Positions 34,595-43,530 of a DNA stretch of 64,000 bases are shown piece by piece (positions within the stretch are counted from its first letter, which is position 1; every line of letters begins with the position of its first letter). The notes beneath the pieces are model-generated. The model was not told the DNA's origin. It was given only the letters and a program-made list of their open reading frames with translations, and made no database searches. This stretch comes from JAAYCI01 sp964370195. Its GTDB lineage: Bacteria > Bacillota > Clostridia > Oscillospirales > Ruminococcaceae. The stretch covers positions 112,410-176,409 of the forward strand of contig CAYJIH010000001.1 of assembly GCA_964370195.1 (NCBI GenBank), given 5' to 3'. The position numbers and the translations under genes are program-made.

Positions 34595-34957
34595 ATGGAA
34601 CCTTTAGAGCTAGCAACACACGTTGCCAAAGCACTTAGCAGTAAGAAAGCGCTGGATATCAAAGTGCTAAAAGTGGAAGATTTAACCGTTTTAACAGATT
34701 ATTTTGTCATTGGGTCTGGTTCTTCCAGCACGCAAGTGTCGGCATTGGCCGAAGAAGTGGACTATAAACTATCTCAATTGGGCGTGGAGCCAACGCGAAA
34801 AGAAGGCATGGACAGCAGAAACTGGATTCTATTGGATTATGGGAGTGTAGTGGTGCATGTGTTCTACCCCGAAATGCGCGAGTATTATGGCTTAGAGCGT
34901 CTTTGGGCAGACGCCCAGCAGATAGAAGTGGATTTGGACGAAGAAGAGAAAGTGTAA
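34595..34957 (+). CDS. rsfS: Ribosomal silencing factor RsfS
   Basis: The 120-residue protein (Iojap family) binds L14 and blocks subunit joining when nutrients are scarce. Family features are KALDIKVLKVEDLTVLTDYF at the front and the C-terminal GWILLDYG-like NWILLDYGSVVVHVFYPEMREYYGLERLWADA signature. The gene is between LCP and leuS, the standard Clostridia order. Its partner rplN begins at the right edge of this window. Confidence 0.96.
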   Translation: MEPLELATHVAKALSSKKALDIKVLKVEDLTVLTDYFVIGSGSSSTQVSALAEEVDYKLSQLGVEPTRKEGMDSRNWILLDYGSVVVHVFYPEMREYYGLERLWADAQQIEVDLDEEEKV

Positions 34958-34975
34958 AATAGAGGAGTTGCAACA

Positions 34976-37390
34976 GTGAGTAAATATAACCCGAAAGACA
35001 TTGAACCAAAGTGGCAGAAACACTGGGTGGAAAACCGCACGTTTTCCGCCCCGAATGACTATAGCTTGCCTAAGTTTTATGCGTTGGTAGAGTTTCCGTA
35101 TCCAAGCGGGCAAGGCTTGCATGTGGGGCATCCGCGCCCTTATACAGCCATGGATGCTGTGGCAAGAAAACGCCGTTTAGAAGGCTACAATGTACTGTAT
35201 CCCATTGGCTGGGATGCATTTGGCTTACCTACAGAAAATTTTGCCATTAAAAACCACATTCACCCGTCTATTGTGACAAAAAACAACATCGACCGTTTCC
35301 GCGAACAAATTCAGGCGCTTGGCATCAGCTTTGATTGGGATCGCGAAGTGGACACGACCGACCCATCTTATTACAAGTGGACACAGTGGATTTTCTTACA
35401 ATTGTTTAAAAAAGGCCTTGCCTATAAAAAGGAAATGGCCGTAAACTGGTGCACAAGCTGCAAAGTGGTGCTGGCCAACGAAGAAGTGGTGAACGGCGCG
35501 TGCGAGCGCTGCTCTGGCGATGTGATTCGTAAGGTTAAAAGCCAGTGGATGCTGAAAATTACCGAATATGCCGGCCGTTTGATTGACGATTTAGAAGGAC
35601 TGGATTATATAGAGCGTGTATCCACAAGCCAGAAAAACTGGATTGGTCGCAGCCACGGTGCGCAGATTACATTTGGAACCACGGCCGGAGACGACCTTGT
35701 GGTGTACACCACGCGTGCCGATACACTGTTTGGCGCTACTTATATGGTAATGAGCCCAGAGCATGAGTTTTTGAAACAGTGGCAAGGCCAGCTAACAAAT
35801 ATGGATGATATTAAGGCGTATCAAAATGCCGCAGCACGAAAAAGTGATTTTGAGCGCACAGAGCTTTCGAAAGATAAGGAGAAAACCGGTGTGCGCTTGC
35901 AGGGCGTGCAAGCGGTGCATCCTGTAACCGGGGCCGAAATCCCTATTTTTATTTCGGATTATGTGCTGGCAAGTTATGGCACAGGTGCCATTATGGCTGT
36001 TCCGGCTCATGATGAGCGCGACTGGGCGTTTGCCAAAAAGTTCTCGCTACCCATTGTGGAAGTGGTGCGTGGCGGTGATGTGCAAAACGAAGCGTATGTT
36101 AACTGCAACGAGGGCGAACTTGTAAACAGTGATTTCCTCAATGGGCAAAGTGTGGAGCAAGCCAAAGAGACAATGGTTGCGTGGCTTTCGAAAGAGGGAA
36201 AAGGCGAAGCAAAAACAAACTATAAACTGCGCGACTGGGTGTTTAGCCGTCAGCGTTACTGGGGCGAGCCCATTCCTGTGGTGCATTGTGATTGCTGTGG
36301 CTGGGTGCCAATTGATGAATCTTTACTGCCGCTAGAACTGCCTTATATCGAAGATTTTGAGCCAACGGAAGAAGGCGATTCGCCTTTGGCACGCCATGAG
36401 GAATGGTTGCAAACCACCTGCCCGAAATGTGGTGCTGCAGCAAGAAGAGAAACGGATACCATGCCGCAATGGGCCGGCTCATCGTGGTATTTTCTGCGCT
36501 ATTGCGACCCGAAAAACAACGAGGCACTAGCAAGTAAAGAAGCGCTGAATTACTGGATGCCGGTAGACTGGTATAATGGTGGCATGGAGCACACCACACT
36601 GCATTTGCTATACAGCCGTTTTTGGCATAAATTCTTGTTTGATATTGGTGTGGTGGACCAAAAAGAACCGTATCAAAAACGAACAAGCCATGGTATGATT
36701 TTGGGCGAAAATGGCGAAAAAATGAGCAAAAGCCGTGGCAACGTTGTAAACCCAGACGAAATAATTGACGAGTTTGGGGCCGACACCATGCGTGTGTACG
36801 AAATGTTCATTGGAGACTTTGAAAAAAGTGCGCCGTGGAACACTGCGTCTATTAAAGGCAGTCGCCGTTTCTTAGACCGTGCATGGGCACTGCAAGACAA
36901 CTTGATTGACAGCGAAGAGATTCGCCCACAGCTAGAGGCGAATGTGCATCGTAGCATTAAAAAAGTGGGCTATGATTTAGAGCACTTAAAGCACAACACA
37001 GCCATTGCTTGCCTGATGAGTTTGCTGAATGATTTTGCAGCCGCAGGTGGGGTGACAAAGGGCGAACTGCGTATTTTCCTTGTGCTATTGAACCCATTTG
37101 CACCACACCTTACAGAGGAAATGTGGCAGCAACAGGGCTTTGGTGAGGAAATTGCAAAGCAAAAGTGGCCTGAGTATGATGAATCAAAAACAGTGGAAAG
37201 CCAAGTGGAAGTGCTGGTGCAGGTGAATGGAAAGCCAAAGGCACGCCTTACGGTAGCGGCGGAACTTGGAAAAGACGAGCTGCTGGCACTTGCAAAAGCC
37301 GAAGCGTCTGTGCAAGAGGCTCTTGCAGGAAAAACGGTGGTAAAAGAAATTGTGGTGCCCGGAAAACTAATCAATTTAGCTGTGAAATAA
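34976..37390 (+). CDS. leuS: Leucyl-tRNA synthetase
   Basis: The 804-residue class I synthetase charges tRNA-Leu. The HIGH-type motif is in PSGQGLHVGHPRPYTAMDAV, followed by WDAFGLPTENFAIK. The zinc-binding insertion contains WCTSC...CERC. The editing (CP1) domain includes YTTRADTLFGATYMV, and the KMSKS loop is GEKMSKSRGNV. The C-terminal region ends in EIVVPGKLINLAVK. All motifs are intact. GTG start at 34976 with GAGG upstream, 18 bases after rsfS. No T-box leader is present, so any regulation is through the upstream operon. Confidence 0.97.
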   Translation: MSKYNPKDIEPKWQKHWVENRTFSAPNDYSLPKFYALVEFPYPSGQGLHVGHPRPYTAMDAVARKRRLEGYNVLYPIGWDAFGLPTENFAIKNHIHPSIVTKNNIDRFREQIQALGISFDWDREVDTTDPSYYKWTQWIFLQLFKKGLAYKKEMAVNWCTSCKVVLANEEVVNGACERCSGDVIRKVKSQWMLKITEYAGRLIDDLEGLDYIERVSTSQKNWIGRSHGAQITFGTTAGDDLVVYTTRADTLFGATYMVMSPEHEFLKQWQGQLTNMDDIKAYQNAAARKSDFERTELSKDKEKTGVRLQGVQAVHPVTGAEIPIFISDYVLASYGTGAIMAVPAHDERDWAFAKKFSLPIVEVVRGGDVQNEAYVNCNEGELVNSDFLNGQSVEQAKETMVAWLSKEGKGEAKTNYKLRDWVFSRQRYWGEPIPVVHCDCCGWVPIDESLLPLELPYIEDFEPTEEGDSPLARHEEWLQTTCPKCGAAARRETDTMPQWAGSSWYFLRYCDPKNNEALASKEALNYWMPVDWYNGGMEHTTLHLLYSRFWHKFLFDIGVVDQKEPYQKRTSHGMILGENGEKMSKSRGNVVNPDEIIDEFGADTMRVYEMFIGDFEKSAPWNTASIKGSRRFLDRAWALQDNLIDSEEIRPQLEANVHRSIKKVGYDLEHLKHNTAIACLMSLLNDFAAAGGVTKGELRIFLVLLNPFAPHLTEEMWQQQGFGEEIAKQKWPEYDESKTVESQVEVLVQVNGKPKARLTVAAELGKDELLALAKAEASVQEALAGKTVVKEIVVPGKLINLAVK

Positions 37391-37391
37391 A

Positions 37392-37424
37392 AAAATCGCA
37401 AGGGGAAACCCTTGCGATTTTCAT
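37392..37424. terminator. Bidirectional terminator between leuS and the HAD gene
   Basis: AAAATCGCAAGGG (37392-37404) pairs with CCCTTGCGATTTT (37409-37421) over GAAA. T-rich sequence follows on both strands (a longer T-run on the minus strand), so it closes both convergent transcripts. Confidence 0.9.
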
Positions 37425-37440
37425 ATATAGTAAAAGCTGT

Positions 37441-38103
37441 TTATATCGACACCGTTTGGCCAAGTAAAAAAGCCGAAAGGGTTTTTACATCTTTGGCAAT
37501 GTGTGTGGCGCCGGCTTGTGTAAGCTCCTCCTCATCACCATAGCCATACAAAACACCGATGCTGTCGATGCTGTGGGCGTGTGCTCCCTCTATGTCAAAG
37601 TGGCGGTCTCCCACCATGACACAGCGCTGCAAAGGCAGGTTGCTGCCTGTTAGGATACGTCCAATCAACTCTTGTTTTTTTGGATGTCCTACTTCAAGAG
37701 AACTGCCTACAATTTGTGTAAAATAAGCGTGCAATTGCAGATGTTTTAAAATACGAACCGCAAACACTTCTGGCTTTGCAGTGGCCACATATAAAGAGGC
37801 ACCGGATTTATGGAGCTGTTTTAACATGCTCTCAAGGCCTGCATACGCTTCGCAGGCAAAGATACCATGTTCTGTATAGTATTCTCGGTACAAATCAACG
37901 GCACGGTAAGATTCTTCGGCACTTAAACCGCCAAAGTGCTCGAAACTGTAAAGCAAAGGCGGGCCAATGAATTTGCGCAGGGTATCGGTGGAAGGGCAAG
38001 GGCGATTGAGTTTTTCGTATGCATAGGCCACCGATGTAAAAATACCGGCCTCTGATTGTATGAGTGTGCCATCGAGATCAAATAAGATGTGTCGGTATCT
38101 CAT
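37441..38103 (-). CDS. HAD-family phosphatase (phosphoglycolate phosphatase-like)
   Basis: The 220-residue hydrolase has HAD motif I FDLDGTLIQSE with both aspartates, motif II LYVATAKPE, a helical cap between motifs I and II (residues about 20-80), the motif III lysine in HPKKQEL and motif IV VGDRHFDIEGA. It removes a phosphate from a small substrate, not defined by sequence. It overlaps the upstream glycosyltransferase by four bases (ATGA) on the minus strand, so the pair is co-translated; it might dephosphorylate a sugar phosphate used by that enzyme, but this is inference. Confidence 0.9.
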   Translation of the reverse strand: MRYRHILFDLDGTLIQSEAGIFTSVAYAYEKLNRPCPSTDTLRKFIGPPLLYSFEHFGGLSAEESYRAVDLYREYYTEHGIFACEAYAGLESMLKQLHKSGASLYVATAKPEVFAVRILKHLQLHAYFTQIVGSSLEVGHPKKQELIGRILTGSNLPLQRCVMVGDRHFDIEGAHAHSIDSIGVLYGYGDEEELTQAGATHIAKDVKTLSAFLLGQTVSI

Positions 38104-39074
38104 TTGTTGTCCCCCGGCGGTTTTTGCTCAAACGTACGTTCGCTGATGATAAAGCGTGGGCGCTGTTTTGTTTCGTTGTATATTTTGCCCACATATTCGC
38201 CAATAACACCAAGGCAAAGCAGTTGAATGCCGCCCATGAAAAACAAAGGAACCAAGGTGCTGGCCCAGCCATGAACCGTCATGCCCAAAAGGTATTGAAT
38301 AAATACAACCACAACACCAAGGAAACTGACGATGGAAAAGAAGAATCCAAGCCACGTAATGAGGCGAATGGGTTTGATAGACAAACTGGTGATGCCGTCG
38401 AAGGCAAGGGCCAGCATTTTCTTTAGTGGATAATGGCTTTCGCCGGCCAAACGTTCGTGGCGTTCGTAATAGACGCTAGACGAGCGGTAGCCCACCAGTG
38501 GCACAAGGCCGCGCAAAAAGAGGTTTACCTCCTGGAATTCGGCAAGGCCTTCTAGGGCGCGTTTGCTTAAAAGACGGTAGTCGGCGTGGTTAAACACAAC
38601 TTGTGCACCAAGAGAGTTCATCAGGCGGTAAAAACTTTCGGCAGTAAAACGTTTGAAAAATGTATCTGTATCACGTTTAGAACGCACGCCGTACACAACA
38701 TCGCAGCCCGCTTCAAACTCTGTAATCATAGCGTCCATCGCGTTGATGTCATCTTGGCCATCGGCGTCAATGGAAATGGTGATGTCGGCAAATTCTTTTG
38801 CGCACATCAGCCCGCCAAGCAGTGCGTTTTGGTGGCCGCGGTTGCGCGATAGGGAAATGCCGGCAAAATGAGGGTCTTTTTGGCTTAGTTCTTGAATCAA
38901 ACTCCACGTGCTATCTTTCGAGCCATCATTCACAAACAATATGCGGCTTTCATTAGAAATACGGTTGGCTTTAATTAAAGAGGTAAGTTTCTCTAAAAAC
39001 ATATTACATGTAAGCGGCAGCACCTCTTCTTCGTTGTAGCAAGGAATAACAATGTACAAAATTGGTTTCGACAC
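38100..39074 (-). CDS. Family 2 glycosyltransferase of the polyprenyl-phosphate sugar synthase type
   Basis: The 324-residue protein has a GT2 catalytic domain (IVIPCYNEEEVLPLTC, ILFVNDGSKDSTW, SLSRNRGHQNALLGGL, ISIDADGQDDINAM) and two C-terminal transmembrane helices (LITWLGFFFSIVSFLGVVVV and VPLFFMGGIQLLCLGVIGEY). This layout matches GtrB/DPM1-like enzymes that load a sugar onto undecaprenyl phosphate for use outside the membrane. The DAD motif is intact. Start GTG 39074 follows GGAGGT. It could supply the donor used by one of the GT-C-like proteins (45569, 56585) in the window. Confidence 0.92.
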   Translation of the reverse strand: MSKPILYIVIPCYNEEEVLPLTCNMFLEKLTSLIKANRISNESRILFVNDGSKDSTWSLIQELSQKDPHFAGISLSRNRGHQNALLGGLMCAKEFADITISIDADGQDDINAMDAMITEFEAGCDVVYGVRSKRDTDTFFKRFTAESFYRLMNSLGAQVVFNHADYRLLSKRALEGLAEFQEVNLFLRGLVPLVGYRSSSVYYERHERLAGESHYPLKKMLALAFDGITSLSIKPIRLITWLGFFFSIVSFLGVVVVFIQYLLGMTVHGWASTLVPLFFMGGIQLLCLGVIGEYVGKIYNETKQRPRFIISERTFEQKPPGDNK

Positions 39075-39290
39075 AAATATACCTCCAAATCAATCAAAAC
39101 AGGATAAAAATACACATCGAGCATACTGCTAAATAAACGCGGCTGCATTATTTTACAAACGATGTGTTCGTATGCAGATTACACAATTGAATATAGTATA
39201 CTAAATTTACGCCATTAGAACAAGAATAGAATGGAAATAAAGTGAACATATAGTGAATATTCATGGGGTTGCTAGGGGAAAGCCTTGATT

Positions 39291-39318
39291 TTGATATTTT
39301 TTTTATGTAAACTATAAG
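39291..39318 (+). promoter_or_regulatory. Promoter of the D,D-carboxypeptidase gene
   Basis: TTGATA (39291-39296) and TATAAG (39313-39318) with 16 bases between, 51 bases before the GTG. The 294-base interval 39075-39368 is AT-rich and holds no other feature that I recognise. Confidence 0.45.
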
Positions 39319-39368
39319 TTGGAGCAGTATAAAATTGAAAGTGAGCAGGCAGAGGGAAAGGGTGAGCC

Positions 39369-40877
39369 GTGTTGAAGAGATGGGCACAAAAAATGGGGGC
39401 GTACCTGCTGGTGTTTTGCATGGTGCTTCTGTTTGCTGTGCCGCCATTACGCGTGCAAGCGGCCGAGCCACCGGAGGTGGGAGCAGGCGCTTATGTGTTG
39501 ATGGATGCAAACACCGGCCAAATTTTGGCATCTAAAAATGCACAAGAAATGGTGTACCCTGCCAGTGTTACAAAAATCATGACACTTGGCCTTATTTTAG
39601 AGCAAGCAACTGTGCGGCCAGAACTTTTGGCAGAGATGGGCACTGCGTCGTATCGTGCTGTTCATGAGTTGATATATGGTTCTACACATGTGGCTTTAAA
39701 AGAGGGCGATGCCCTGACGGTGCAAGACCTTGTGTATGCCACACAGATAGATTCTGCAAACGATGCTGCCAATGTGCTTGCAGAGCACAGCGATGGAACC
39801 CTTGAGGCATTTGCCACACGGATGAACACAAAAGCGAGTGAGCTGGGGCTTGCCGGTAGCCAGTTTACGAACCCAAGCGGCCTGCCGGACAGTGGCCATT
39901 TTACAACAGCTTACGATATGGCACAAATTACGCGCTGGGCACTAAGTGTGCCGGGCTTTCGGGATGTATTTGCGGCAACGGAATACACAATAGCGCCCAC
40001 GGCCAGCCGGGCCGAACCGTTTTTGTGCCAAAACGATAATTCGATTTTGGAGCCATCCAGCGGTTTTTACTATCCCGGTGTTACGGGCAGTAAGATGGGG
40101 TATACCACAGATGCGCGTTACACACTGGTGACAACGGCAAAACAAGGGGATACAGAGCTGATTTGTGTTGTGATGCAGTGTGAAACGAGTGATATAAAAT
40201 ATACATCGACACAAAGTCTTTTGGATTATGGCTTTGGCAATTTCACACCGGTGCAGTACCCAATGCAGGATGTGCAACCGGTGGCCGTGCCTGTTTACGG
40301 CGGCGGTAGCGAGATGCTGGGCGAGATTATGGTGTGTGGCAGCGAAAGCGATATGACGCTGTTGCTACCAAACGGCACGAATTTAGAAAATGTAAATACA
40401 CAATACATTGTGCCGGACAGATATGTGATAGGGCAGGGGTTCAACCCGATTTTACGCTTAACAATGGGCGAGGGAGACGCAGCCGTGGCTCTTTTAGATG
40501 TGCCACTATCATGGACAGGATTTGATGAAATTTTTGCAGAAAACACGTCTGTGTGGCAAGAAGCGTTGCAGGAAGTGCCTTCGGTTTTATGGGCCGTGCT
40601 TTTGGTGATGATGTTTTTATCGGTGTTGGTGCTGGGGCGGATTATCTACGTTCGATACCGACGTCAACATAGGCGCAAGCGCCGTTTGGCAGAATATCAG
40701 TCTCGCCAGCCAATTCGAATTGAACCGAGGCCGGAAATAAAAAGAAGCGCATCGTCGGCTGTGCGCCAAAGTGATGTGTCACGCGCACGTCAAATTGCAA
40801 GGCAAGGTCACCGCGCGCCACCATACGTTTACGGGACAGAGGCCAAAAGCCCACGTCGAGCGGGCCGAATGCGCTGA
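39369..40877 (+). CDS. D-alanyl-D-alanine carboxypeptidase (PBP5/DacF type) with C-terminal membrane anchor
   Basis: The 502-residue protein has an N-terminal signal peptide (KRWAQKMGAYLLVFCMVLLF, cleavage probably near QAAE at 30-33), then a serine peptidase domain. Motifs are PASVTKIM (Ser66, Lys69), the SxN triad SAN in DSANDAANVL, and TGSKMGYTT in place of the usual KTG. A single transmembrane segment (about 405-427) and a basic cytoplasmic tail follow, instead of the amphipathic anchor helix typical of PBP5. It trims the terminal D-Ala from peptidoglycan stem peptides. GTG 39369 follows AAAGGGTGA. It heads its own unit. Confidence 0.92.
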   Translation: MLKRWAQKMGAYLLVFCMVLLFAVPPLRVQAAEPPEVGAGAYVLMDANTGQILASKNAQEMVYPASVTKIMTLGLILEQATVRPELLAEMGTASYRAVHELIYGSTHVALKEGDALTVQDLVYATQIDSANDAANVLAEHSDGTLEAFATRMNTKASELGLAGSQFTNPSGLPDSGHFTTAYDMAQITRWALSVPGFRDVFAATEYTIAPTASRAEPFLCQNDNSILEPSSGFYYPGVTGSKMGYTTDARYTLVTTAKQGDTELICVVMQCETSDIKYTSTQSLLDYGFGNFTPVQYPMQDVQPVAVPVYGGGSEMLGEIMVCGSESDMTLLLPNGTNLENVNTQYIVPDRYVIGQGFNPILRLTMGEGDAAVALLDVPLSWTGFDEIFAENTSVWQEALQEVPSVLWAVLLVMMFLSVLVLGRIIYVRYRRQHRRKRRLAEYQSRQPIRIEPRPEIKRSASSAVRQSDVSRARQIARQGHRAPPYVYGTEAKSPRRAGRMR

Positions 40878-40904
40878 AGCGTGGAGACAACAACTGCATT
40901 TTTC

Positions 40905-40933
40905 TTGTGTTTTTTTACGAAGAACGGTATAAT
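40905..40933 (+). promoter_or_regulatory. Promoter of the six-gene glycan cluster
   Basis: TTGTGT (40905-40910), a 17-base spacer and consensus TATAAT (40928-40933), 35 bases before the first ATG. Confidence 0.8.
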
Positions 40934-40968
40934 GGCTGTATTCATTCACATGGAAAGAGGGTACCTAT

Positions 40969-41916
40969 ATGAAGCACACATTGGTGGGCTATACGGGATT
41001 TGTAGGCCAAAATTTAAGCACTACACACAAGTTTGATGCACTGTATAATTCGTCTAATATTGCAAACAGTTTTGAGGCAGACAACGGCCTTGTGATTTAC
41101 AGTGGTATGTATAGTGAGAAGTTTTTGGCGGATGCAAACCCGAAGGCAGATTTGCAACGTGCAGAAACAGCCATGGATAACATTCGTAAAATGCGCCCGC
41201 AACAATTGGTGCTAATTAGCACAGTGGATGTGTATCCAAGGCCTCTTTTGGTGAATGAGAGCAGTATAGCGGGTGGTGAGGGTGCTACGCCATACGGCAG
41301 AAACCGCTTGGTGCTGGAAACATGGGTGCGAAACGAGTATCCGGACGCTTTGATTGTGCGTTTGCCCGGTCTGTTTGGCAAGGGGCTGAAAAAGAATTTT
41401 ATTTTTGATATGTTAACTCTTACGCCCATGATGTTACGGGAAGATAAATATCAGCAGCTATGTGAAGAAGAGGCGCTGGTGAAAGAAAGCTATCGTTTGG
41501 ATGACAATGGTTTCTATCGCCTTTGTGTTTTAAAAGAGCATGAGCAAGAGTTGCGGAATTTCTTTGCAAAAAACGATTTTAATGCATTGTCTTTTACAGA
41601 TAGCCGCTCTATTTATCAATTTTATAATCTTGCAAATTTGTGGCACGATATTGAACGATGTTTAAAGAGGAACATTCATTTAATCAATTTGGCAACAGAG
41701 CCGGTAGAGGCCGGCGTTTTGTATCAAATGTTGTTTGGCAAAGAGTTTGTGAACCATTTAAACCGCCCGCCTGTGTGTTATGATATGCGCACAATGTATG
41801 GGCGTGAATTTGGCGGGCTGGACCATTATGTGGCCGATGGGATTGAAGTGATTTCAGATATTGGGAAATTGGCGCGCGTTGAACTTGAAAAAATGGGAGG
41901 CGCAACGTTTTGGTAG
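40969..41916 (+). CDS. NAD-dependent epimerase/dehydratase-like (extended SDR) protein
   Basis: The 315-residue protein has an SDR-type N-terminus with the glycine turn GYTGFVGQNL (7-16), STVDVYPRPL (84-93) and a YGRNR motif at 109-113. The normal catalytic YxxxK therefore has arginine in place of lysine. VRLPGLFGKGLKKNF resembles the substrate-binding part of nucleotide-sugar dehydratases. It likely acts on a sugar nucleotide or sugar, but catalysis is uncertain. First in a cluster of six tightly packed genes, behind a strong promoter; its stop overlaps the next gene's start (TTG 41910 inside the TAG region). Confidence 0.8.
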   Translation: MKHTLVGYTGFVGQNLSTTHKFDALYNSSNIANSFEADNGLVIYSGMYSEKFLADANPKADLQRAETAMDNIRKMRPQQLVLISTVDVYPRPLLVNESSIAGGEGATPYGRNRLVLETWVRNEYPDALIVRLPGLFGKGLKKNFIFDMLTLTPMMLREDKYQQLCEEEALVKESYRLDDNGFYRLCVLKEHEQELRNFFAKNDFNALSFTDSRSIYQFYNLANLWHDIERCLKRNIHLINLATEPVEAGVLYQMLFGKEFVNHLNRPPVCYDMRTMYGREFGGLDHYVADGIEVISDIGKLARVELEKMGGATFW

Positions 41917-42701
41917 ACGCATTTAAGCTGGCAGTTTCTCACATTGCATGGCAAGAAGAAGAGGAGCAAGCGGCACTGGCTCTTTTAAAAAAATATGGCT
42001 TTCAAGGTCTTGAAATTGCGCCACCGCGCGTGGCCGGAAAAACACCATACGAATTGCCGCAAAAAGCAAGGGAGTATGCGCAGTATGTGCAGCGCGAATT
42101 TGGGCTGCAGCTGTGCAGCATGCAAAGCATTTGGTTTGGAAAAACAGGTTCGATGTTTGGGCCAGAGCGCGAGGCGCTTTTGGCGTATAGCATGCAGGCC
42201 ATTCATTTTGCAAAAGAAGCAGGCATTCCAAACCTTGTGTTTGGATGCCCTAAAAATAGGGTGATGCCGGAAGGGGTGGCGCAAGATGACGCGGCCTCTT
42301 TTTTTAAACACCTGGGAGACGAAGCGTTTAAGGTTGGCACGTGCTTTTCGCTGGAGGCAAACCCGGCGCTGTATGGCACAAATTTTATGAACCATACAGA
42401 AGAAGCGCTGGACATGGCAAAGCGGGTAAACAGCCCGGGGTGCAAAGTGAATTTTGACATGGGGACCGTCGTGGCAAACGGCGAAACGTTGCACAGCTTA
42501 CAGGGGCGTGTGGCGGAAATACAGCATGTGCACATCAGCGAGCCAGAACTTAGGGCGATAGAGAGGCGAGAAGTGCATAAGGAATTGGCAGGTATTTTGC
42601 GAGAAGAAGCATATGAGGGGTTTGTATCGGTAGAAATGAAAAGCCAACCACTACCAAAACTGGAAGAGACGCTAGCTTATATGCGGGAGATTTTTATATG
42701 A
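41910..42701 (+). CDS. TIM-barrel sugar-phosphate isomerase/epimerase-like protein
   Basis: The 263-residue protein matches the xylose-isomerase-like AP endonuclease 2 fold: AVSHIAWQEEEE at strand 1, GFQGLEIAPPRV at strand 2, PNLVFGCPKNR, CFSLEANPALYGTNFMNHTEEALDM (probable metal-binding Glu) and HVHISEPELRAI, ending with FVSVEMK. The conserved acidic and histidine residues for divalent metal are visible, so isomerase or epimerase chemistry on a sugar is plausible. TTG 41910 follows GGGAGG and overlaps the preceding stop; its own stop overlaps the next ATG (ATGA). Confidence 0.83.
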   Translation: MVDAFKLAVSHIAWQEEEEQAALALLKKYGFQGLEIAPPRVAGKTPYELPQKAREYAQYVQREFGLQLCSMQSIWFGKTGSMFGPEREALLAYSMQAIHFAKEAGIPNLVFGCPKNRVMPEGVAQDDAASFFKHLGDEAFKVGTCFSLEANPALYGTNFMNHTEEALDMAKRVNSPGCKVNFDMGTVVANGETLHSLQGRVAEIQHVHISEPELRAIERREVHKELAGILREEAYEGFVSVEMKSQPLPKLEETLAYMREIFI

Positions 42702-43498
42702 TAGAAGAGACCATTCAAAATATAGAGGGTGTGCCCAATTTTACACTGGCTGAATTTTTCAAAAAAAAGCGAAAATATTGTTTGCTCATTCCAATTATCA
42801 ATGAAAACGGACGCTTGCAAAAAGAACTGAAACGTGCGCGCAAGACCGGAGTGGATGAATGGGTAGACATTTTGATTTGTGACGGTGGCAGCACAGACGG
42901 TGGCACCGAGCACGATGGATTACAAAAACTGGGGGTGCGCGCACTTCTTACAAAAACAGGGCCTGGCAAACAGGGGGCGCAGCTGCGCTGTGGTATTTAC
43001 TGGGGCCTTGCGCAAGGGTATGAAGGTGTGTTAACCGTGGACGGCAATAACAAAGACAGTATTGAAGATGTACCACGTTTTGTAAAAAAACTGGAAGAAG
43101 GTATGGATTTTGTGCAAGGCAGCCGTTTTGTAAAAGGGGGGCTTGCTGTTCATACACCGCCAGTGCGCCACGTTGCAGTGCGCCTTGTGCATGCACCGGT
43201 AATTTCGCTTACAGCGCACCACCACTTTACAGATACCACAAATGCTTTTCGCGCTTATTCAAGGCGCTATTTAACACACCCAAGTGTGCAGCCTTTGCGT
43301 GATGTGTTTACGGGGTATGAACTGCTTGCTTACTTAAGTACACGTGCAGGCCAATTGGGGCTATCTTGTTGTGAAGTACCCGTAGCACGTGTGTATCCAA
43401 AGGGGCAAGCCGTGCCCACGAAAATAAAAGGCGTGCGTGGAAATTATGATTTGCTACGTGTGCTGGCAAAAAATGCCATGGGGCACTATGCACCGTAA
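42698..43498 (+). CDS. Family 2 glycosyltransferase, soluble
   Basis: The 266-residue protein has GT2 features without clear membrane helices: YCLLIPIINENGRLQKEL, ILICDGGSTDGGTEHDG, KTGPGKQGAQLRCGIYWGLAQGY and LTVDGNNKDSIEDV, where the DXD-like DGNN position is non-standard. RDVFTGYELLAYLS and the basic region near YPKGQAVPTKIKG form the C-terminal part. It resembles the catalytic module of dolichol-phosphate-mannose-type enzymes, but the acceptor is unknown. It overlaps the TIM-barrel gene by four bases. Confidence 0.85.
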   Translation: MIEETIQNIEGVPNFTLAEFFKKKRKYCLLIPIINENGRLQKELKRARKTGVDEWVDILICDGGSTDGGTEHDGLQKLGVRALLTKTGPGKQGAQLRCGIYWGLAQGYEGVLTVDGNNKDSIEDVPRFVKKLEEGMDFVQGSRFVKGGLAVHTPPVRHVAVRLVHAPVISLTAHHHFTDTTNAFRAYSRRYLTHPSVQPLRDVFTGYELLAYLSTRAGQLGLSCCEVPVARVYPKGQAVPTKIKGVRGNYDLLRVLAKNAMGHYAP

Positions 43499-43530
43499 CA
43501 TGCGGCAGAAAATACAAAGGGGATGAAACC

